DNA of 64,000 nt from Methylococcales bacterium. GTDB taxonomy: Bacteria; Pseudomonadota; Gammaproteobacteria; Methylococcales; Methylomonadaceae. The stretch covers positions 62,001-126,000 of the forward strand of contig JAQTPT010000004.1 in NCBI GenBank assembly GCA_028712795.1, read 5' to 3'. A model generated the notes under the pieces. That model did no database searches. It saw nothing but the letters and a program-made list of their open reading frames with translations, and was not told the DNA's origin. This document shows positions 29,468-37,772 of the stretch, piece by piece. The position numbers were made by a program, and so were the translations under genes. The stretch's first letter is position 1, and every line of letters begins with the position of its first letter.

Positions 29468-31213
29468 ATGTATTACCAAGGCGTAAAAAAAACCATCGTC
29501 GCTCGTTTTGTTCCCAAAAAACGTTCATTTCAGGGTGAAATTCATCCTTTATTGGAGCGTCTATTTTTAGCCCGTGGCATCACTTCAGAAACAGAGTTGG
29601 ATAGAACCCTGTCAAAACTGCCGTCTCCCTGGTTACTATCGGGCATGGAAGAGATGGTCACGCATTTGATCACCGCAATCAATGAGCAACAACGGATTTG
29701 CATTGTTGCAGACTTTGACGCCGACGGTGCAACCAGTTGCGCTGTTGCCATCAAGGGCTTGCAGTTACTGGGGGCAGGGCAAGTGTCATTCGTAGTTCCC
29801 AATCGTTTTGAATACGGATATGGCTTGACGCCTGAAATTGTCGAACTGGTTAAATTGCAAAATCCTGACGTTATTATTACCGTTGATAATGGCATATCCA
29901 GTGTTGATGGCGTCAAGGCGGCAATAGACTCAGGTATAAAAGTTCTGGTCACCGACCATCACCTTGCTGGTTCGGAGCTTCCTGCCGCTGATGCCATCGT
30001 AAATCCCAATCTCGTTGGCGATAAATTTCCCGGTAAATCACTGGCAGGCGTTGGAGTTATATTTTATGTGTTAATGGCTTTGAGAAGCCGGTTAAGGGAG
30101 ATGAACAGGTTTGAGAGCAATCAAGTTCAGGAGCCGAATCTTGCCCAATTACTGGATTATGTTGCCTTAGGTACGGTTGCCGATGTGGTCGCGCTGGATC
30201 AGATCAACCGTATTCTGGTGCATCAGGGTTTGTTGAGAATACGCACGGGGCGATGCCATCCAGGCTTTAATGCGCTTATTGAAGTGTCTGGGAAAAATTC
30301 ACAAACTATTGTGGCATCGGATTTGGGCTTTTCACTTGGCCCCAGATTGAATGCGGCGGGGCGCATGGATGATATGTCATTGGGTATTCAATGCTTATTA
30401 ACGGATGACCCGGCGCTTGCAAAAGACATAGCGCTTCAGCTTGACGGCTTGAATAATGACCGCAGGGAAGTTGAAGCGGTCATGAAACACGAGGCAATGG
30501 GCTTGTTGAGTGAAATGAAAGCGCTGGATGAACACCATTTACCGGCGGGCGTCTGTTTATTTGATGCTAATTGGCATCAAGGCGTAATAGGCATCTTGGC
30601 GTCACGCATAAAAGATCAAATACATCGCCCTGTTATTGCCTTTGCTCCAGCAGGCAAGGATTTAATAAAAGGCTCGGCCCGCTCTATTCCCGGCGTGCAT
30701 ATTCGAGATGTTTTAAGCGATATAGCTGCTGCACACCCTAAATTGCTCAGTAAATTTGGCGGCCATGCCATGGCGGCGGGTTTAAGTTTAAACATGCACG
30801 ATTATCCGCCTTTTGCCCTGGCTTTTGATGAGATGGTCAGCAAACGTTTGGCTGATGTTGATTTGGAACAAAAAATACTTTCTGATGGCGAGCTGACTGA
30901 AGCAGAAATGTCGATTGAAACCGCGGATTTATTGCAAAATGCAGCAACCTGGGGGCAGGAATTTCCGGAGCCGGTTTTTGACGGCGTGTTCGATGTGATT
31001 CAGTCGCGTATCGTCGGACAGCGGCATCTTAAATTAGTACTAAGAAAGCCCGGTGGCGATCTGGTCATCGATGCGATCGCTTTTTTTGTTGACAAACCCG
31101 AGCATTGGTTGGGGCTTAGACAAATTAAGGCCGCTTACAAGCTGGACATTAACGAGTTTAGAGGGAATCGAAGTGTACAGTTTATTGTCCAGTATTTTGA
31201 AAAAATAGCCTAA
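29468..31213 (+). CDS. recJ: Single-stranded-DNA-specific exonuclease RecJ
   Basis: 5'-3' ssDNA exonuclease of recombination and mismatch repair, DHH/DHHA1 family. Starting at ATG 29468 (MYYQGVKKTIVARF) it has about 581 residues (E. coli 577). Motifs: VADFDADGATSCAV (motif I), TVDNGISS, VLVTDHHLAGSELP (the DHH motif) and, in DHHA1, KFGGHAMAAGLSL. The C-terminal OB-like domain ends RSVQFIVQYFEKIA. It is likely an independent gene 129 bases after DUF934. Confidence 0.96.
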   Translation: MYYQGVKKTIVARFVPKKRSFQGEIHPLLERLFLARGITSETELDRTLSKLPSPWLLSGMEEMVTHLITAINEQQRICIVADFDADGATSCAVAIKGLQLLGAGQVSFVVPNRFEYGYGLTPEIVELVKLQNPDVIITVDNGISSVDGVKAAIDSGIKVLVTDHHLAGSELPAADAIVNPNLVGDKFPGKSLAGVGVIFYVLMALRSRLREMNRFESNQVQEPNLAQLLDYVALGTVADVVALDQINRILVHQGLLRIRTGRCHPGFNALIEVSGKNSQTIVASDLGFSLGPRLNAAGRMDDMSLGIQCLLTDDPALAKDIALQLDGLNNDRREVEAVMKHEAMGLLSEMKALDEHHLPAGVCLFDANWHQGVIGILASRIKDQIHRPVIAFAPAGKDLIKGSARSIPGVHIRDVLSDIAAAHPKLLSKFGGHAMAAGLSLNMHDYPPFALAFDEMVSKRLADVDLEQKILSDGELTEAEMSIETADLLQNAATWGQEFPEPVFDGVFDVIQSRIVGQRHLKLVLRKPGGDLVIDAIAFFVDKPEHWLGLRQIKAAYKLDINEFRGNRSVQFIVQYFEKIA

Positions 31214-31338
31214 AAAACGTGGGCAGCGGATTTATCGTTGCCCAACTTACGGTGATCAGAATCGAGCTGCAGACGTGTTTATCCGACGTAGCTGACATAT
31301 TTAAAGTGGAATTGTCGGGCACGAAAAGATGTGTCCGA

Positions 31339-31366
31339 CCTGGCTGGTAGATTTCGTTAACCCAAC
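31339..31366. repeat. Dispersed 28-base repeat, copy 1
   Basis: The 28 bases starting CCTGGCTGGTAGATTTCG and ending TTAACCCAAC recur at 32132-32159 with one difference (27 of 28), in the same orientation, on the other side of the ppsA fragment. Confidence 0.65.
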
Positions 31367-31439
31367 GGTCATGAAAATAGGTTGTCAACCCTTAATGATG
31401 AAAGATGTACTTTCACTGTAACATATTGGTGAATAAAAT

Positions 31440-31466
31440 GTTGGGGTGCAAAAAGCGCAACCCAAC
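31440..31466. repeat. Short palindrome
   Basis: GTTGGGG and CCCAAC arms enclose TGCAAAAAGCGCAA, within which TGC and GCA-type pairs extend the stem. Related in style to the CCCAAC-ending repeats on either side. No gene in 31214-31554. Confidence 0.45.
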
Positions 31467-31554
31467 CTTGTATGATTAAATTTAAAATAAATATTGGACA
31501 AAGAGATCAAGTAAACTTTAACAGTTTATTGGGTGGCCGTCCCAACCATGCTGC

Positions 31555-31953
31555 TTAAAGCGCGGCGAAAACGGGCTGGAAATCTATGTGACGTGCGAGA
31601 TTCCCAATAACGTCATCTCGATCGATTCCTTTTCCTAACATTTTGACGGCTTTTCCATCGGCTCCAATGACCTTACCCAGCTCACTTTGGGTGTAGACCG
31701 TGATTCCGCCATCGTCGCCGAGGATTTTGACGAACGCGACCCCGGTTTTAAAGAAATGATCCGGCTTGCCGTAGAAGGCTTAAAACGCAATGGCAAACAT
31801 TGCGGCTTATGCGGCCAGGCGCCTTCGGACTATCCTGAAATGGCGGATTTTCTAGTGGAAATCGGTATAGACTCGATGAGTTTGAATCCGGATACGGTTT
31901 TGCAGACTACGCAGTTGGTACTTAAAACTGAAAAGCGGTTGGGTAGAAATTAA
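31555..31953 (+). pseudogene. ppsA: 3' fragment of phosphoenolpyruvate synthase gene
   Basis: Translation gives LKRGENGLEIYVTCEIPNNV, an in-frame TAA, then [18 protein letters not shown], and continues [20 protein letters not shown] to [19 protein letters not shown] and [15 protein letters not shown]. This is the C-terminal TIM-barrel part of PpsA, about 130 of roughly 790 residues. The upstream bulk of the gene is absent and a stop interrupts the remnant (31627-31638 region), so it cannot be functional. It lies between repeat elements, suggesting a fragment left after rearrangement. An intact ppsA elsewhere is likely but not visible. Confidence 0.9.
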
Positions 31954-31961
31954 GCAGAGGA

Positions 31962-32130
31962 CCGTAGGGCGGATTAGACGCGCAACCCGATAGTCTTTCC
32001 GTTTTGATTGATCTATGGGCGCGTCGTAATCCGCCGTATGCAGTGTTCATTCATACGGCGGATTACGACGCTCGGAAAATCTTTACCTGTCCAAAGCTTG
32101 CATGGTTTGCGCGTCTAATCCGCCCTACGG
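31962..32130. repeat. Nested palindromic element, 169 bases
   Basis: Outer arms 31962-31985 and 32107-32130 are perfect 24-base inverted repeats (CCGTAGGGCGGATTAGACGC...). Nested inside, 32021-32040 and 32052-32071 form a second perfect 20-base pair (GCGTCGTAATCCGCCGTATG) around an 11-base loop. Both arm types share GGCGGATTA. No coding frame. It resembles a non-autonomous mobile repeat. It directly follows the ppsA fragment. Confidence 0.85.
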
Positions 32131-32131
32131 C

Positions 32132-32159
32132 CCTGGCTGGTAGATTTTGTTAACCCAAC
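32132..32159. repeat. Dispersed 28-base repeat, copy 2
   Basis: Same unit as 31339-31366 with one change (CGTTAA to TGTTAA). It abuts the nested palindrome. Confidence 0.65.
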
Positions 32160-32350
32160 ACATTAAAACAGCAACTGTTGGAATGCAAAATTCGCAAACT
32201 AACCTATGCGACTTCTTGTTTTTTAAGCCCGTAGGATGACGTCAGGAAGCCCATCGTTACTAATTGATGGGCCGCGCGTTGCTTAATCCTGCGAGCTCGA
32301 AGTCAGAGTCAAAGCGGTAAGGAGGTATCATCCGCATAAAAGTTGTTTAG

Positions 32351-32514
32351 TTCTACTTTGCCAGATTATACGAAAGCTCGTCATACCCGCCGGGAAGCGG
32401 GTATCCAGTGCCATGGATGGTAAGCTCAAACCCGTCCATGGAGCCTGGATTCCGGCGATCCATGCCGGAATGACGATCTTGAATAGTGTGATCATGTAAT
32501 CTGACAAAGTAGAA
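32351..32514. repeat. MITE-like element with 20-base terminal inverted repeats
   Basis: Ends TTCTACTTTGCCAGATTATA (32351-32370) and the complement of TTCTACTTTGTCAGATTACA (32495-32514) pair at 18 of 20 positions. Inside are further arms: CGTCATACCCGCC... and ...GGAATGACG, and CCATGGA/TCCATGG type pairs (32409-32450), a pattern known from dispersed repeats carrying GTCATTCCCGC-type arms. No coding frame. It lies 70 bases from the terminator of the PPIase gene. Confidence 0.8.
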
Positions 32515-32586
32515 TTAGGAACGAACAATAATCTTTGTTGAGCTGGTTTTTCTCTATATTGTCCAGGGTTTTTGAAAAAATGGCAT

Positions 32587-32615
32587 AAAAAAGGGCGGTT
32601 AATCCGCCCTTTTTT
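32587..32615 (-). terminator. Terminator after the PPIase gene
   Basis: AAAAAAGGGCGG, loop TTAAT, CCGCCCTTTTTT: a perfect 12-pair stem with flanking A and T runs, so it can work on both strands. It ends the yciB-yciI-bolA-PPIase unit. Confidence 0.9.
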
Positions 32616-32631
32616 GTTACCGTAACAAGGT

Positions 32632-33747
32632 CTATTTTTTTGTTTCGGAAGATACGGCTTTTTCAGTTTTTTTGACAGCGGCTTTAGCCGTTTCTTTGAC
32701 TTTATGGGCCGTTTTTGGGGGAGCCTTTTCTGCTGTTTTCGCAGTCTCTGCCGTTTTATTGGCTGGAGGGGCTTTTTCTTCGACAACTTCTTCAACAGCG
32801 ACGCCTTCAGCTACTGTTTTTCCCGCTGCATTTTTTACTTCTTCAACCACAACTTCTTCAGCAACAGGTTGCCCTGCTTCAGTTTTGGTGTTTGCGGGTG
32901 CTTTAGGCGGCTCATCTGTCAATGGCACCAAAATTTCCACTTTTGCCTGCTTACGCAACCCTTCGACCATGGCCTGGACTTTTTTACGTTGCAGGTAAGG
33001 CATCAGTTGTTCTTTTACCGAAGCCAATGGAGGTGGGGTTTGTGTACGTGAATCTTCTCTTAAAATAATGTGGTAACCAAACTGCGTTTGTACAGGTGTT
33101 TCGGTGTATTTACCTTTTTCAAGTTTAGCGACAGCTTCAGAAAAGGGTGCAACCATTTGACCGGCAACAAACCACCCTAAATCACCACCATTTTGTGATT
33201 CTTTAGCATCTAACGAGTTCTTATTGGCTAATTTGGCAAAATCCGCGCCTTTGTCCAATTCTGCAATAATTTTTTTAGCTTCCGCTTCGGTTTTAACCAA
33301 AATATGACGCGCTTTATATTCGATACCGTTTTCACCGGCAACTTTACTGTCATATTCAGCCTTGATTTCGGCGTCGGTCACCGGATTTGCTTTTATGAAG
33401 TTTTGCACATCAGCTTGTGTCAGTAATGTCTTTTTAGCACTATCAAGCTGCGCCATGATTTCAGCAGATTTATCCAATTTCTTTTGAATAGCATCCTGAA
33501 CCAGCAGTTCACGCTGGATTAGTTCTTCAATCAATTTTTCTTTAGGGAAAGTCTGACCGTGGCCGCGCTCGGCAATTTCTTTTTCTAACTCCGCGAGTGT
33601 GGATTTAGGTATGTATTGGCCATTTACAACAGCAACTGCATCGGTTTTGGAAATAACCGGGGCTGATGCGCTAGTAGAGCTTTTTTGGTCGCAGCCGACA
33701 ATCAATACAGAGCCAGCAACAAGTAGAGGTATAATTCTTTTTTTCAT
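32632..33747 (-). CDS. Parvulin-type peptidyl-prolyl isomerase lipoprotein
   Basis: Periplasmic or membrane-attached folding factor of the SurA/PrsA class, 371 residues. The signal peptide ends in a lipobox, VLIVGC, with Cys near residue 19. A SurA-N-like helical part (about 40-140) precedes one parvulin domain at about 145-240, with YKARHILVKTEAEAKKII, GGDLGWFVAGQMV and QFGYHIILRED. The last 90 residues are low-complexity, rich in Ala, Lys, Glu, Val and Pro, starting near PPKAPANTK. Last gene after yciB, yciI and bolA, one base after the bolA region. Confidence 0.9.
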   Translation of the reverse strand: MKKRIIPLLVAGSVLIVGCDQKSSTSASAPVISKTDAVAVVNGQYIPKSTLAELEKEIAERGHGQTFPKEKLIEELIQRELLVQDAIQKKLDKSAEIMAQLDSAKKTLLTQADVQNFIKANPVTDAEIKAEYDSKVAGENGIEYKARHILVKTEAEAKKIIAELDKGADFAKLANKNSLDAKESQNGGDLGWFVAGQMVAPFSEAVAKLEKGKYTETPVQTQFGYHIILREDSRTQTPPPLASVKEQLMPYLQRKKVQAMVEGLRKQAKVEILVPLTDEPPKAPANTKTEAGQPVAEEVVVEEVKNAAGKTVAEGVAVEEVVEEKAPPANKTAETAKTAEKAPPKTAHKVKETAKAAVKKTEKAVSSETKK

Positions 33748-34026
33748 TTATAAACTTCCTTTAGTTTCTTCTGAGGGTGAGAGGGCATTAATGCCTAAGG
33801 CATGAATTTGTTGTTTCATCATGTCGCCAAGCGCATTATAGATAAGTTGGTGCCGCTGTACTAAAGACTTTCCTTCAAAAGCCTCCGCGACAATAGTGAC
33901 ATGATAGTGACCACCGCCACTTTTTGCGCCTGCATGTCCGGCATGCGCGGCGCTATTGTCAATAATTTCCAGTAGATTTGGTTTAAAAGCATCATTCAAT
34001 AATTGTTTAACTTGTTCGGATGTCAT
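33748..34026 (-). CDS. bolA: BolA family protein
   Basis: Small regulatory or Fe-S trafficking partner protein of the BolA/IbaG family. 92 residues. The characteristic conserved block GGGHYHVTIVAEAFEGKSLV with following RHQLIYNALGDMM is visible, then IHALGINALSP. BolA proteins pair with monothiol glutaredoxins; the subtype is not decided from sequence alone. It overlaps yciI by one base. Confidence 0.92.
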   Translation of the reverse strand: MTSEQVKQLLNDAFKPNLLEIIDNSAAHAGHAGAKSGGGHYHVTIVAEAFEGKSLVQRHQLIYNALGDMMKQQIHALGINALSPSEETKGSL

Positions 34027-34325
34027 TAAGGAAATACCTTTTTAAATGGTTTAACGGTTACTTTATCATAAACGCCCGTATCAATATAGGGATCAGCATT
34101 GGCCCATTGTTGAGCGGCTTGCAGGTTATCAAACTCGGCAACAACCAAGCTGCCTGTAAAACCGGCGTCGCCGGGATTATCAGTATCGATAGCCGGATGC
34201 GGTCCGGCTAACACCAGGCGGCCTTCATCCAGAAGTTCCTGTAGCCTTTTAAGATGAGCAGGGCGTGCAGACATTCTTTTCCCTAAACTATCTTCAATAT
34301 CTTCACCAAAAATTGCGTATAACAC
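34026..34325 (-). CDS. yciI: YciI family protein
   Basis: 99 residues with a ferredoxin-like dimeric alpha-beta fold. The start [20 protein letters not shown], the conserved [17 protein letters not shown] and GPHPAID segments, and the ending [11 protein letters not shown] match YciI. The His and Asp of the fold are conserved, but the role in most bacteria is unknown. It is encoded between yciB and bolA, a common arrangement. Confidence 0.92.
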   Translation of the reverse strand: MLYAIFGEDIEDSLGKRMSARPAHLKRLQELLDEGRLVLAGPHPAIDTDNPGDAGFTGSLVVAEFDNLQAAQQWANADPYIDTGVYDKVTVKPFKKVFP

Positions 34326-34328
34326 CGT

Positions 34329-34865
34329 TTATTCCTCTGCTTCAGGGATGTATTTATATAATAAAAACATTTGTACGGCCATAAAAAGAACCATCAACCC
34401 TGGCGCTATAAATGTTTTAAAGGTTACCCAGTCATCCGTGTTGTAATTGTACATAACATACACATTGATAAAACCAATGCTGATAAAAAAACTGGCCCAA
34501 CTAAAATTCAAGCGTTTCCAGATCAATGACGGCAAGGTTAAGTTGCTGGACATCATCCTTTCGATAAACGTTTTTTTGCCAACAAAATGGCTGCTTAAAA
34601 AAGCGAGACCAAATAACCATTCTATAATGGAAAATTTCCATTTAAGGTATTGCTCATCATGTAAATAAATCGTTGCGCCACCAAACACAACAACCAAAGC
34701 TAAAGTAATCCATTGCATGGTTTCAATTTTACGGTGTTTAAACCAGGTATAAGCCACTTGAATAAAAGTGGCAACAATAATAACGGCTGTCGCTATGTAA
34801 ATATCATAAAGCTTGTACGCAACAAAAAATAAAATAATGGGAATGAATTCAAGAAGCTGTTTCAT
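34329..34865 (-). CDS. yciB: Septation protein A / YciB inner-membrane protein
   Basis: 178 residues with five predicted membrane helices, starting MKQLLEFIPIILFFVAYKLY. Conserved pieces: YTWFKHRKIETMQWITL, HDEQYLKWKFSIIEWLFG and LIWKRLNFSWASFF. YciB is linked to envelope integrity and, in some species, septation. First gene of the yciB-yciI-bolA-PPIase cluster. Confidence 0.94.
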   Translation of the reverse strand: MKQLLEFIPIILFFVAYKLYDIYIATAVIIVATFIQVAYTWFKHRKIETMQWITLALVVVFGGATIYLHDEQYLKWKFSIIEWLFGLAFLSSHFVGKKTFIERMMSSNLTLPSLIWKRLNFSWASFFISIGFINVYVMYNYNTDDWVTFKTFIAPGLMVLFMAVQMFLLYKYIPEAEE

Positions 34866-35186
34866 AGTAACTGGAGTCGGTGTGGTCAGGCGTAAGTTTC
34901 TATAATTCTCATCTTGATCAATGGATTCTGAAGAAGCTGGTTTATAGTCAGTATGTGTACTTAAAAGATAACGAATATTTCTTTATCATCTTTGATAACG
35001 GATGCGAAACCGTAAAGTGTCGGTTAAAGCCTACATTTTCAAGGAGTGATGATTATCTGGATGGTTAAAGTCTGTTGCCTGCTTTCAAGGCAAATTCAAT
35101 AATTAAGTATTGTAGAATTTTTCATGGCGAATGTACATGCTTGAACAGTTGTTTCTGCTACAATATTCAATTTTGTGGAACGATTG

Positions 35187-35489
35187 ATGGATAAAAATAC
35201 GCAAACCGAATTAGAAGCGGCCACGTTCAGGCGATTGGTTAGTCACTTACAAAAGCACACAGATGTCCAAAACATCGATTTAATGATATTGGCGGATTTT
35301 TGCAGGAATTGTCTTGCCAAGTGGTATACATCAGCGGCGATAGAGCAGGGCATCGACATGGATTATGAGGTGGCCAGGGAAATGGTCTACGGTATGCCAT
35401 ACAATGAATGGAAAGATAAATTTCAAAAAGAAGCGACACCTGAACAAATGGCTGCTTATAATCAGAAACAACAGGCAAAAGTCGATTAA
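35187..35489 (+). CDS. DUF1244 family protein
   Basis: About 100 residues from ATG 35187 (MDKNTQTELEAATFRRL), four codons after an alternative ATG at 35175. The family block HLQKHTDVQNIDLMILADFC, then RNCLAKWYTSAA and MVYGMPYNEWK are typical. Small acidic soluble protein of unknown function, widespread in proteobacteria. It converges with the threonine aldolase gene with an 11-base gap. Confidence 0.92.
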   Translation: MDKNTQTELEAATFRRLVSHLQKHTDVQNIDLMILADFCRNCLAKWYTSAAIEQGIDMDYEVAREMVYGMPYNEWKDKFQKEATPEQMAAYNQKQQAKVD

Positions 35490-35499
35490 CAAAAGATCT

Positions 35500-36549
35500 T
35501 TATCTTAAAAGCTCAAGAAATCGATCTACTTGATCAGCCTCCGTCGCAAAACTGGCCACCAAGCGCACCAACACTTCGTGTTGACCCAAAAGGCCTGGTT
35601 TTTCGCGTGGCGGATTCCACTGATAAAAAACGGCACCTCTTTCCTGGAGTTGATCAGCGTGTGTTTTTTCCATAATAGCAAATACTTCATTGGCTTCTGC
35701 CTGCCACGCCAAGCGTGCGTGGCTAGAATTAACGATGCCAGTTTGCAAGCGCTCAGCCATAGCATTGGCATAACGCGCCAATTCTAACCACAGATCATCT
35801 TGCAAATAAGCATCAAATTGACCCGCGATGAATCGGCTTTTAGAATGCAGTTGCGCAGCGCGTTTACGGATATACGGTAAATCTTTGGCTAATTCCGGTT
35901 TCATGAATACCAGTGCTTCGGCGCACCAGCAACCGTTTTTGGTTGCGCCGAAAGAGACGATATCCACGCCCCGTTTCCAGGTCATTTGCGCAGGCGTTAG
36001 TTCCAGCGCAACCAGCGCATTGGCAAAACGCGCGCCATCCATATGCAAGGGCAAACCGTAAGCTTGGGCAATCTTCGCAATGTCGGCAATTTCATCAAGT
36101 TGATAAAGTGTGCCAATTTCAGTGGCCTGGGTAATGGAAATCGCCATCGGTTGCCCCGCATGGACAAAATCAGGCGGAAAACGCTCGATTTCGGCTTTGA
36201 GGTTATGTGGATCAATTTTTCCGTTTTCTCCATCTACCGGGGCCAGACGTGCGCCATGCGTAAAAAACTCCGGTGCGCCACATTCGTCTTCCAGCATGTG
36301 GGCTTCGCGGTGACAAAAGGAAACGCCGCCAGGACGGTTGACGGCAGCCAGAGCCAGTGAATTAGCCGCTGTGCCGGTGCTGACGAAATAAACTGCAACT
36401 TCACGCTCGAACAGCGTATTAAACCGTTGCTCAATCTTGCGGTCTAGATCACTTGCGCCATAAGGCGCTGAGAATCCAGGGGCGACTTCCAACAACCGTT
36501 GCGCAATCGCAGGGTGCGCACCGGCCCAATTATCGGATGCAAAATTCAT
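35500..36549 (-). CDS. ltaE: Low-specificity L-threonine aldolase (PLP)
   Basis: Cleaves L-threonine or allo-threonine to glycine and acetaldehyde. 349 residues. Motifs of the beta-eliminating lyase fold: FASDNWAGAHPAIAQRLL at the start, YGASDLDRKIEQRFNTLF, the PLP-stacking HREAHMLEDECGAPE, LPLHMDGARFANALV and the lysine segment VSFGATKNGCW, Lys near residue 208. The gene symbol is by family; substrate stereospecificity cannot be read from the sequence. Confidence 0.9.
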   Translation of the reverse strand: MNFASDNWAGAHPAIAQRLLEVAPGFSAPYGASDLDRKIEQRFNTLFEREVAVYFVSTGTAANSLALAAVNRPGGVSFCHREAHMLEDECGAPEFFTHGARLAPVDGENGKIDPHNLKAEIERFPPDFVHAGQPMAISITQATEIGTLYQLDEIADIAKIAQAYGLPLHMDGARFANALVALELTPAQMTWKRGVDIVSFGATKNGCWCAEALVFMKPELAKDLPYIRKRAAQLHSKSRFIAGQFDAYLQDDLWLELARYANAMAERLQTGIVNSSHARLAWQAEANEVFAIMEKTHADQLQERGAVFYQWNPPREKPGLLGQHEVLVRLVASFATEADQVDRFLELLR

Positions 36550-36666
36550 AGTGAATGTTATTGGGGATTGTGTTGAATATTAAAAATTAATGTTATATTT
36601 CCCATTAGTTTTCATCCGCGAAGGCGGGTAAGTCTGTTACACATCGTTATATCTTATATTCATTAA

Positions 36667-37005
36667 TTAAATATAAAGGGCAAAGTAAATGCCCGCGCCC
36701 AGCCAAGTCACAAGCAGTAGCAGCCAAGGAAGCCAATGCTGCCGATAAACTATTCTCTCATTTAATTCAGGATCATCCGAGTCAATCGACTGTGGTTTTT
36801 GACCTGATATTTTCTTGAGACTTTTGTTCAGGTCTCTGGCTTTTTCTTTCTGCTGCTTTTTGTAAAGATCGATTCCTTTTTGAATGCCTTGGGCAATCAG
36901 CCTGGTTTGCTCTTTGGTTTGAGCGGGTCGCTGAATTCCTCTCGCTATTTTCAACGCTTCCTCTTGAGTTTGCCGGGATGGTTTTTGATAACTATTTTTA
37001 GCCAT
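36667..37005 (-). CDS. DUF2956 family protein
   Basis: 112 residues. The N-terminal half is charged and helical (SRQTQEEALKIARGIQRPAQ, TKEQTRLIAQGIQKGIDLY), followed by one C-terminal membrane helix at about residues 92-110 (WLPWLLLLVTWLGAGIYFAL). Matches the gammaproteobacterial family DUF2956, whose function is unknown. Single gene. Confidence 0.85.
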   Translation of the reverse strand: MAKNSYQKPSRQTQEEALKIARGIQRPAQTKEQTRLIAQGIQKGIDLYKKQQKEKARDLNKSLKKISGQKPQSIDSDDPELNERIVYRQHWLPWLLLLVTWLGAGIYFALYI

Positions 37006-37772
37006 GAGTGTTTTTGATATTAAATGCTTATCTAAATTATACAGTAGAATGTTATCGACACATCCTTTGTCTTAGGTCGATAGCAGAACCAACGGGCCTG
37101 GTTCGAGCAACTGATAAATTTTCGGCAGAGTAAACTCTTTCATCATGGATGCAGCACCCGCACAATCTGGAAATCGCCATTATTTTTCCTCAGTAGCCCG
37201 ATAACTACAAGATACGCTGTTGCTGATGAATAGTCATGATGAAGCCTTTATGTTAACGTATGCACATAAACGATAGATTATAGAGTTCTGCTTAACTTAA
37301 AATACCGAGTCGGGTTGTTTCAAAAATCCCATTTTAGATTTGGCTGACTCCCCCGCCCAAGATTCTATATTCTACGAGGATAAAGTGTACAGGATAGTTT
37401 TTTATAAACACCAATAAAACCATGCGCACTGGCTTTCCTTATTGGATAGCGCCGAAAACAGGCGTGCCCCGTAAAAGGCTGGTCCGCTTCAGATAGTGGT
37501 TTTTTAAATAATAACTTCATAGGATCGGTTTTGGACACCTTTCGCTTCGACTTTTCTCAAAGCTTTGAAGAGAGCTTGACGTGTTATGTCCGGCTATAAT
37601 ACAACCCTTCGATCCAGCAACATGAACTTGGCCATATTACGCTAATTCAGGCCTAGCAGAAACGGCATAAAAAACGACCGGAATAGTTTATATGTGCGTT
37701 TATAATCAGGCGGGAATTAAAAATTTTTTCTAAACTTACACCTTGTGAAAACTAAGTAGGAGCAGCTGCACG
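37006..37772. other. Gene-free region upstream of the orphan membrane protein
   Basis: 767 bases with stop codons in all frames, lower in GC than the gene that follows. No repeat, tRNA or recognisable remnant. The strong ribosome-binding site of the next gene (AGGAG at about 37758) lies at its end, so the promoter of that gene should be in the last 200 bases; no good consensus stands out. Confidence 0.5.

Noticed and set aside
31214..31554. More of the ppsA gene upstream of the fragment
   Set aside because: No frame in this stretch reads as the preceding part of PpsA; similarity stops at about LKRGENG.
32328..32795. Minus-strand frame of 155 codons overlapping the PPIase end
   Set aside because: Its first half is a Lys/Arg-rich shadow of the low-complexity tail of the PPIase gene and its second half reads through the terminator and the MITE-like element.
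34880..35068. Plus-strand frame of 62 codons between yciB and DUF1244
   Set aside because: Weak start context, no recognisable family and length expected by chance in AT-rich DNA.
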